Shown: piece after piece, positions 41,068 to 45,730 of the stretch | Layout: each line of letters begins with the position of its first letter | How positions within the stretch are numbered: position 1 is the first letter of the stretch | Source of the DNA: Campylobacterales bacterium | GTDB lineage: Bacteria > Campylobacterota > Campylobacteria > Campylobacterales > Nitratiruptoraceae | Assembly (NCBI GenBank): GCA_027082175.1 | Contig: JALWIX010000038.1 | Span: forward strand, 13,103 to 58,832 | Reading direction: 5' to 3' | DNA length: 45,730 bases | Translations under genes and position numbers: made by a program | The notes under the pieces: generated by a model | The model's input: only the letters and a program-made list of their open reading frames with translations | What the model was told of the DNA's origin: nothing | Database searches by the model: none

Positions 41068-43059
41068 TTGCAAAGTAAATTTTCTTACTATTTGGCTCTA
41101 CTTAAAAATCTAATCGTATTGCAATTTGTCTTTTTATCTGTTATGTCATTATTTAGGCTAGCTTTTTTCAAATTTGCCTCATCTGAAATAAGAGCTGATT
41201 TTATCGACTATATCAATACCTTCTTGTTAGGTTTGAGACTCGATCTATCAATTTTGGGATATGTTTTTTCTTTACCTCTTCTTTTTTTGATTTTTGCTTA
41301 TATCTTAAATAGATTTATATCTTTTACATTTGTAAAAAGAGCGCTTTTTTTATATTTCTTTACTTTTTATCTTTTTATATCATTGATTTTGGCTTCCGAT
41401 ATAGGTTTTTTCTCCTATTTTGGAGATAGAATAAACATAATGATTTTTGGAATCTTTGACGACGACACTAAGGCCTTATGGGAGATAGCAAAGAAAAATT
41501 ATAATCTCTTTTTAATTTTTACGGCCGCATTGGTATATATTTTTATCATATATAAGTTAGTTAAAAAGTTTACGTTGGAGATAAGAGACGTAGAAGTTAA
41601 AGATTATGGGATTTTAAAACAGATATCCATATTTTTTATATTAATACTTTTAACCTTTTTGGCTATTAGAGGAACTTTTGGACTATTTCCTATTTATCAC
41701 TGGACAAAAGACGTAGCGCACGACAATTTTTTAAATAAAATCTCAAAAAACGGCGTTTATCTGTTTGTGGAGGCTATAAAACAGTATAAAAAAAGTAAAA
41801 AAGGAGAGGTAGACTATATAAAAGAGATGGGATTTTCTTCTAAAATTGAAGAAGCTTTTAAAATAGTCTCCAATAAAAAGAGTTTTGACAAAACAGATCT
41901 CATAAACAATATAACCTATAACACTCGTTATAATGAAAAATTGGAAAAAAATCGGTTGAATGTTGTAGTTATAATGGTAGAGAGTTTTGGAATGCCGATA
42001 CTTAAATATCAAAGCTATAATTTTGATATTATGAGGAGACTTAAAAAACATTTTGAAAATGATATCTTGTTTAAGAACTTTATATCTACTTCAAACGGTA
42101 CGATAGTTTCGTTAGAGCCTATGCTTTTAAACCTAGTTGCTAGGCCAAGGAGCGTACCGTACGCTCAAAGTATCTATCAAAATATCTCCTTTAAGCAGGC
42201 GGCTGCAAAAGTGTATCAAAAAAATGGTTATGAAACCTCATTTATTTATGGTGGAGAACTTTCTTGGAGAAACGTCGGAAATTTCTTTTCTAAACAGGGT
42301 TTTGATAATGTAGAAGGTAAAGCTAACATATTGTATGAGCTCTCTTTAGATAATAGAAGTTCCACGCACGATTGGGGAGTGTATGATCAATATCTTTACG
42401 ACTATATTTTGAAAAAATTACAAAATGCAAAAAAACCGCAATTTATATTTGCTTTAACTACAAATAACCATCCTCCATACGCCATACCTAAAAATTATAA
42501 ATCAAAAAAGTTGATTTTCAGCGAGGAGTTGAAAAAACATCTAAGAGGAGATTTGGAACTTATAAAAAAAAGGCTTTACGATTATCAGTATGCGTTGGAT
42601 ATGGCGGGAAGATTTTTGGATATGGTTAAATCTTCTCCTTTGGGCGAAAATACGCTTGTAGTTATAACCGCAGATAACAATACTATTGAAGGTGTTATGC
42701 ATTATGACAATTATGTGGAAGAGTCTAAGAAGATACCTTTTTATATATATATTCCTAAAAGTTTTAAACCAAAAGATATAGATGCGCAAGTTCCAGGCTC
42801 TCATAAAGATATAATGCCCACTCTTTACAATCTCACGCTCTCAAACGCAAAGTATATAGCCGTAGGTACCAATCTGTTAGATAAAGAGATTCTTCATTGC
42901 GGTTTTAACGATAAAGGTATTATTATCTCAAAAGATGGAGCTTTTAGATTTAAAAAAGCTAAAAGCAAAGAGCAAAAAAAGTGTCAAGAGTATTATAAAG
43001 CGGCTTTAGCTGTAACGGACTATCTAGTAAAAAAACAGTTAACTCAGACTTCGCAATAG
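41068..43059 (+). CDS. Membrane-anchored LtaS/sulfatase-fold enzyme
   Basis: This is a 663-residue inner-membrane protein. About five N-terminal helices (residues 10-215) precede a periplasmic alkaline-phosphatase-superfamily domain (about 295-640). Recognisable sites are the metal-binding Glu in VVIMVESFGMP (about 304), a probable nucleophile Thr in TSNGTIVSLEP (about 343), HDWGVYDQ (about 433), NNHPPY (about 466) and SHKDIMPTL. The second metal motif reads TADNN where LtaS-type enzymes have Asp-His. Relatives transfer phosphoglycerol or phosphoethanolamine to envelope glycans or lipids, so a role in surface decoration is likely; the substrate is unknown. The TTG start has AAGGA upstream. 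Confidence 0.82.
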   Translation: MQSKFSYYLALLKNLIVLQFVFLSVMSLFRLAFFKFASSEIRADFIDYINTFLLGLRLDLSILGYVFSLPLLFLIFAYILNRFISFTFVKRALFLYFFTFYLFISLILASDIGFFSYFGDRINIMIFGIFDDDTKALWEIAKKNYNLFLIFTAALVYIFIIYKLVKKFTLEIRDVEVKDYGILKQISIFFILILLTFLAIRGTFGLFPIYHWTKDVAHDNFLNKISKNGVYLFVEAIKQYKKSKKGEVDYIKEMGFSSKIEEAFKIVSNKKSFDKTDLINNITYNTRYNEKLEKNRLNVVVIMVESFGMPILKYQSYNFDIMRRLKKHFENDILFKNFISTSNGTIVSLEPMLLNLVARPRSVPYAQSIYQNISFKQAAAKVYQKNGYETSFIYGGELSWRNVGNFFSKQGFDNVEGKANILYELSLDNRSSTHDWGVYDQYLYDYILKKLQNAKKPQFIFALTTNNHPPYAIPKNYKSKKLIFSEELKKHLRGDLELIKKRLYDYQYALDMAGRFLDMVKSSPLGENTLVVITADNNTIEGVMHYDNYVEESKKIPFYIYIPKSFKPKDIDAQVPGSHKDIMPTLYNLTLSNAKYIAVGTNLLDKEILHCGFNDKGIIISKDGAFRFKKAKSKEQKKCQEYYKAALAVTDYLVKKQLTQTSQ

Positions 43060-43187
43060 TTTTACTCCGATTTTACGATATAGTTTTTATAGTTGTGTTT
43101 TGTTTTAGCATTTTAAAAGATGTTGTCTACGTAATCTTTTTTTGGCGAAGTTTAACTCTATAAATAGCCGCAAGGCATAATTGAGAC

Positions 43188-43352
43188 TTCTGAAAAATTA
43201 CAAAAAAAAACGAAATATCGTAAATTTTAATTAGAAAATTTCGTTTTCGCTAACAGGCTAACAAAGTTCGTTATTTAGCGCTTTTTAAATGCTCATAAGC
43301 GACATTTACATAATTTGAGCTTGCCTTCGCGAAATTTTGTAATTTTTCAGAA
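43188..43352. mobile_element. 165-bp element with perfect 18-bp inverted ends (MITE-like)
   Basis: TTCTGAAAAATTACAAAA at 43188-43205 is exactly repeated, inverted, at 43335-43352. Inside are further inverted pairs (ACGAAA/TTTCGT, CGCTAA/TTAGCG, CGCTT/AAGCG). No ORF and no clear target duplication are visible. It fills most of the 331-bp gap between the LtaS-like gene and the second PAS gene; the rest of that gap (43060-43187) shows nothing I can name. It could be a MITE, another intergenic repeat or a structured RNA. Confidence 0.5.
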
Positions 43353-43390
43353 TTTTACATTTATAACTCTATTTTTTGATATAAGTAGCT

Positions 43391-43849
43391 TTAACTCTCT
43401 TGCTCTTTCATCTTTTTGTATTTCTCTTCTACTCTTTTTATCATATTTCGATCGGGAACTTTTCTTCCGGCTATATAACCTACAATATTGCCGTTATCGT
43501 CAAATTTAGGTTTTATCCAAACAATAACCCAATAATATCGACCGTCTTTTCTCATATTTTTTACGTATCCTTCCCAATATTCGCCGCTTTTTATAGTTTC
43601 CCACATAGTTTCAAACGCGGCGCTTGGCATATCTGGGTGACGGTTGATATTGTGTGGCGAGCCTATAAGCTCCTCTTTCGTATATCCTGTCATTTCTCTA
43701 AATTTTCTATTGGCGTAGGTAATGATTCCGGCCGTATCGGTTTCGGTTATCATTACGCCGCCGTCAAATAGAACCTCCTCATCGATTGGTTCCGGTTTTT
43801 CTATAACCTGCCCTGTAAGTAAGTTTTTAATCTTTTTCTTATATCCCAT
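43391..43849 (-). CDS. Second solo Aer/CetB-type PAS domain protein
   Basis: This is a 152-residue cytoplasmic protein and a close paralogue of the one at 24201-24614. Shared blocks are DEEVLFDGGVMITETD (there DEEFLFTEGVIVSETD), GIITYANRKF, GYTKEELIG, PHNINRHPDMPSAAFETMW and RKDGRYYWV. These include the flavin-site signature of Aer-type PAS domains. As with CetB of Campylobacter it has no methyl-accepting or kinase domain, so it must signal through another protein. Its neighbours are unrelated (metH diverging, an LtaS-like gene converging), so the partner is elsewhere. AAAGGGAAA precedes the ATG. Confidence 0.85.
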   Translation of the reverse strand: MGYKKKIKNLLTGQVIEKPEPIDEEVLFDGGVMITETDTAGIITYANRKFREMTGYTKEELIGSPHNINRHPDMPSAAFETMWETIKSGEYWEGYVKNMRKDGRYYWVIVWIKPKFDDNGNIVGYIAGRKVPDRNMIKRVEEKYKKMKEQES

Positions 43850-43878
43850 ATTTTCCCTTTTTATGATATTTTCTAATG

Positions 43879-43888
43879 TATAATTATA
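43879..43888. promoter_or_regulatory. Palindromic bidirectional -10 (metH / PAS gene)
   Basis: TATAATTATA is a perfect 10-bp palindrome that places a TATAAT on each strand (plus 43879-43884, minus 43883-43888), overlapping by two bases. It lies centrally in the 69-bp gap between divergent genes, about 30 bases from each start codon. It probably serves both, and the two directions should exclude each other. Confidence 0.6.
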
Positions 43889-43918
43889 GATAAATTTTCT
43901 TAAAAATTAAGAGGATAT

Positions 43919-45730
43919 ATGAAAAAAAGTTATATTAAAAAGCTTATAAAAGATAAAATCTTAGTTATTGACGGAGCTATGGGAACGCAGCTCCAAGCAA
44001 AATCCAAAGAGATTCCGCCTAGCGCCTGGGATGGAAAAGAGGGGTGTAACGAACTTCTAAATAAAACCGCTCCAGATGTTATACGCTCCATTCACAAAGC
44101 GTATTTAAAAGCGGATGCGGATATCATAAAAACCAATACCTTCGGCGCTATGCCTTGGGTTTTAGACGAGTATGGCATATCGGATATGGCTTATGAGCTT
44201 AGCTATCTTGGATGTAAAATAGTTAAAGAGGCCTGCGAAGAGTTTAGCACTCCTGAAAAACCAAGATTTTGCGCGGCTTCTATAGGTCCGGGGACTAAAC
44301 TGCCAAGTCTTAACCATATCGATTATGATGAGATGTATAGCGGATATGTAGAGACTATTAAAGGAGCAAAAGATGGAGGTGCTGACATCTTTTTGCTTGA
44401 AACTTGTCAAGACCCTCTTCAGATAAAAGCGGCAATCCACGCGTGCGAAGATGTGGCTAGCGAAATCCCTATAATGGTTAGCGCTACTATAGAGTTAAAC
44501 GGAACTATGCTTATAGGAACTGATGCCGAGACGTTAGCGGTGATTTTAGAGCCTTTTGATATTCTCTCCTTGGGCTTTAACTGTGGCACAGGTCCAGACG
44601 AGGTGGAAAAACATCTAAAAATTTTAAGCGGGGTTTGGAATAAACCTATAAGCGTTCACGCAAATGCTGGTCTTCCGCAAAACAGAGGCGGATACACCTA
44701 CTATCCTATGGGGCCTAAAGAGTTTACAGAACTTGAAGGGAAATTTACGAAATATCCGGGAGTAACATTTTTAGGAGGATGTTGCGGAACTACTCCGCAA
44801 CATATAAAAGCTTTAGCCGATGCGGTAAGAGGAAAAAAACCGATACCTCCGGAAGGAGAGTGCGAACGAAGTATCGCAAGTCTATTTGAGAGACGTGCGT
44901 TAAAACAAAATCCTCCTCCATTTTTAATGGGAGAGAGAGCAAACGCAACAGGAAGCAAAGCTTTTAGAGAACTTCTTTTAAATAGCGATTATGAAGGTAC
45001 TTTAAGCGTAGCTCAGCAGCAAGTAAGAAGCGGAGCGCATGGGCTTGATGTTTCAGTAGGTTTTGCAGGTCGCGACGAAACTAAAGATATGAAAGAGGTG
45101 ATAAAACTTTACAACGAAAAGATACCTCTACCTTTGATGCCTGACTCTACGCAAGTTCGGGCTTTAGAAGTTGCTTTAAAACATATAGGCGGACGCCCTA
45201 TTATAAACTCAGCTAACTTAGAAGACGGGATAGAGAAGTTTGACGCAATATGTAAATTGGCAAAAAGATATGGAGCGGCTTTAGTTTTGTTGGCTATAGA
45301 TGAAGAGGGGATGGCAAAAACTAAAGAAAAAAAGGTAAAAGTTGCCGAGAGAATGTATGATAGAGCCGTAAATCTACACGGCCTTAATCCTGAAGATTTG
45401 GTATTTGATCTTCTTACCTTTACAGTTGGAAGCGGTGATGAAGAGTATCATACAGCCGCCATAGAAACTATTGAGGCCATAAAGGAGCTTAAACGCATAC
45501 ATCCCGAAGTAGGGGCTGTTTTAGGAGTTTCAAATATCTCCTTTGGTCTTGAAAAACATTCAAGAGAGTATCTAAACAGCGTATTTTTGCATCACTGCGT
45601 AGAGGCCGGACTTACTATGGCTATCGTAAATGTTAAAAATCTTATACCCTATCATAAGATAAGCAAAGAGGATCGTAGAGTTTGCGAAGATTTACTTTTT
45701 AATAGAAGAGAAGATGGAGACCCTCTTTTT
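43919..45730 (+). CDS. metH: Cobalamin-dependent methionine synthase MetH, N-terminal part
   Basis: MetH moves a methyl group from methyltetrahydrofolate to homocysteine through cobalamin. The first 604 residues are in the window and the frame is open at the edge. The homocysteine-binding domain (about 1-310) opens with LVIDGAMGTQLQ and has the zinc ligands Cys222 (GFNCGTGP) and Cys288/Cys289 (GGCCGTTP). The pterin-binding domain (about 340-600) shows GERANATGSKAFRELLL, SGAHGLDVSVG and VLGVSNISFGLE. The cobalamin and reactivation domains would lie beyond the window. AGAGGA precedes the ATG. The leader is about 30 bases, too short for a cobalamin or SAM riboswitch. Confidence 0.96.
   Translation, partial: MKKSYIKKLIKDKILVIDGAMGTQLQAKSKEIPPSAWDGKEGCNELLNKTAPDVIRSIHKAYLKADADIIKTNTFGAMPWVLDEYGISDMAYELSYLGCKIVKEACEEFSTPEKPRFCAASIGPGTKLPSLNHIDYDEMYSGYVETIKGAKDGGADIFLLETCQDPLQIKAAIHACEDVASEIPIMVSATIELNGTMLIGTDAETLAVILEPFDILSLGFNCGTGPDEVEKHLKILSGVWNKPISVHANAGLPQNRGGYTYYPMGPKEFTELEGKFTKYPGVTFLGGCCGTTPQHIKALADAVRGKKPIPPEGECERSIASLFERRALKQNPPPFLMGERANATGSKAFRELLLNSDYEGTLSVAQQQVRSGAHGLDVSVGFAGRDETKDMKEVIKLYNEKIPLPLMPDSTQVRALEVALKHIGGRPIINSANLEDGIEKFDAICKLAKRYGAALVLLAIDEEGMAKTKEKKVKVAERMYDRAVNLHGLNPEDLVFDLLTFTVGSGDEEYHTAAIETIEAIKELKRIHPEVGAVLGVSNISFGLEKHSREYLNSVFLHHCVEAGLTMAIVNVKNLIPYHKISKEDRRVCEDLLFNRREDGDPLF

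Noticed and set aside
43400-43771. Plus-strand ORF over the second PAS gene
   Set aside because: It is the complement of a clear Aer-type PAS gene, has a hydrophobic low-complexity translation and no ribosome site. The same applies to the other long antisense frames, for example over lon, carB, pnp and the kinase.
43889-43918. Cobalamin or SAM riboswitch before metH
   Set aside because: The gap between the -10 and the start codon leaves only about 30 bases, far too short for any known class.

Overview
This is about 46 kb of AT-rich chromosome (roughly one-third G+C by eye) from a member of the Campylobacterota (Epsilonproteobacteria). It is probably a free-living, marine or vent-type genus, but the sequence does not fix the genus. 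The assignment rests on the clpX-mreB-mreC-carB order, the bamD-lon pair next to proC, a 6S RNA directly in front of purD, Aer/CetB-type solo PAS proteins, an F-type c-subunit with an N-terminal signal peptide, and an NhaD antiporter. Promoters mostly show a TATAAT-like -10 with no clear -35, as is usual in this phylum.

Layout. 1-7.2 kb (+): a hairpin-rich leader, then clpX, mreB, mreC, carB and a short TsaC/Sua5-like gene. 7.3-14.2 kb (-): long-form ribosome hibernation factor (hpf), then a four-gene pilus-type operon of three minor prepilins behind a 1392-residue MshQ-like secreted protein. 14.3-18.3 kb: proC (-) diverging from bamD and lon (+). 18.3-24.6 kb (-): a five-gene signalling operon with a solo Aer-type PAS protein, a triple-Hpt protein, a Sel1/TPR protein, an NIT-domain hybrid histidine kinase and a CheY-like receiver. 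24.7-27.0 kb (-): uvrC and a DciA-like gene. 26.9-32.2 kb (+): a tiny LptM-like lipoprotein, nadB, nhaD, guaA and hemD. 32.2-40.3 kb (+): 6S RNA, purD, an RDD membrane protein, lptD, an MlaD/MCE protein, a small J-domain protein and pnp. 40.4-43.1 kb (+): atpE with its terminator, tRNA-Leu(GAG) and a membrane-anchored LtaS/sulfatase-fold protein. 43.1-45.7 kb: a 165-bp element with 18-bp inverted ends, a second solo PAS gene (-) and the first 604 codons of metH (+), which runs off the window.

Most genes are housekeeping: proteolysis (ClpX, Lon), cell shape, envelope assembly (BamD, LptD, LptM-like, MCE), nucleotide, NAD, haem and methionine synthesis, and RNA turnover. The accessory interest lies in four places. 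The MshQ-like operon looks like a pilus tip or adhesin complex. The PAS/triple-Hpt/NIT-kinase operon looks like a multistep phosphorelay joining redox and nitrate-type inputs, with a third Hpt that has lost its phospho-histidine. Intergenic dyads switch from a C-poor to a G-poor half, and one of them is translated as an N-terminal extension. The small 165-bp inverted-repeat element lies beside the second PAS gene.

Functional calls come from motif recognition by eye; no database search was run. Promoter, hairpin and small-element calls are visual and unverified.
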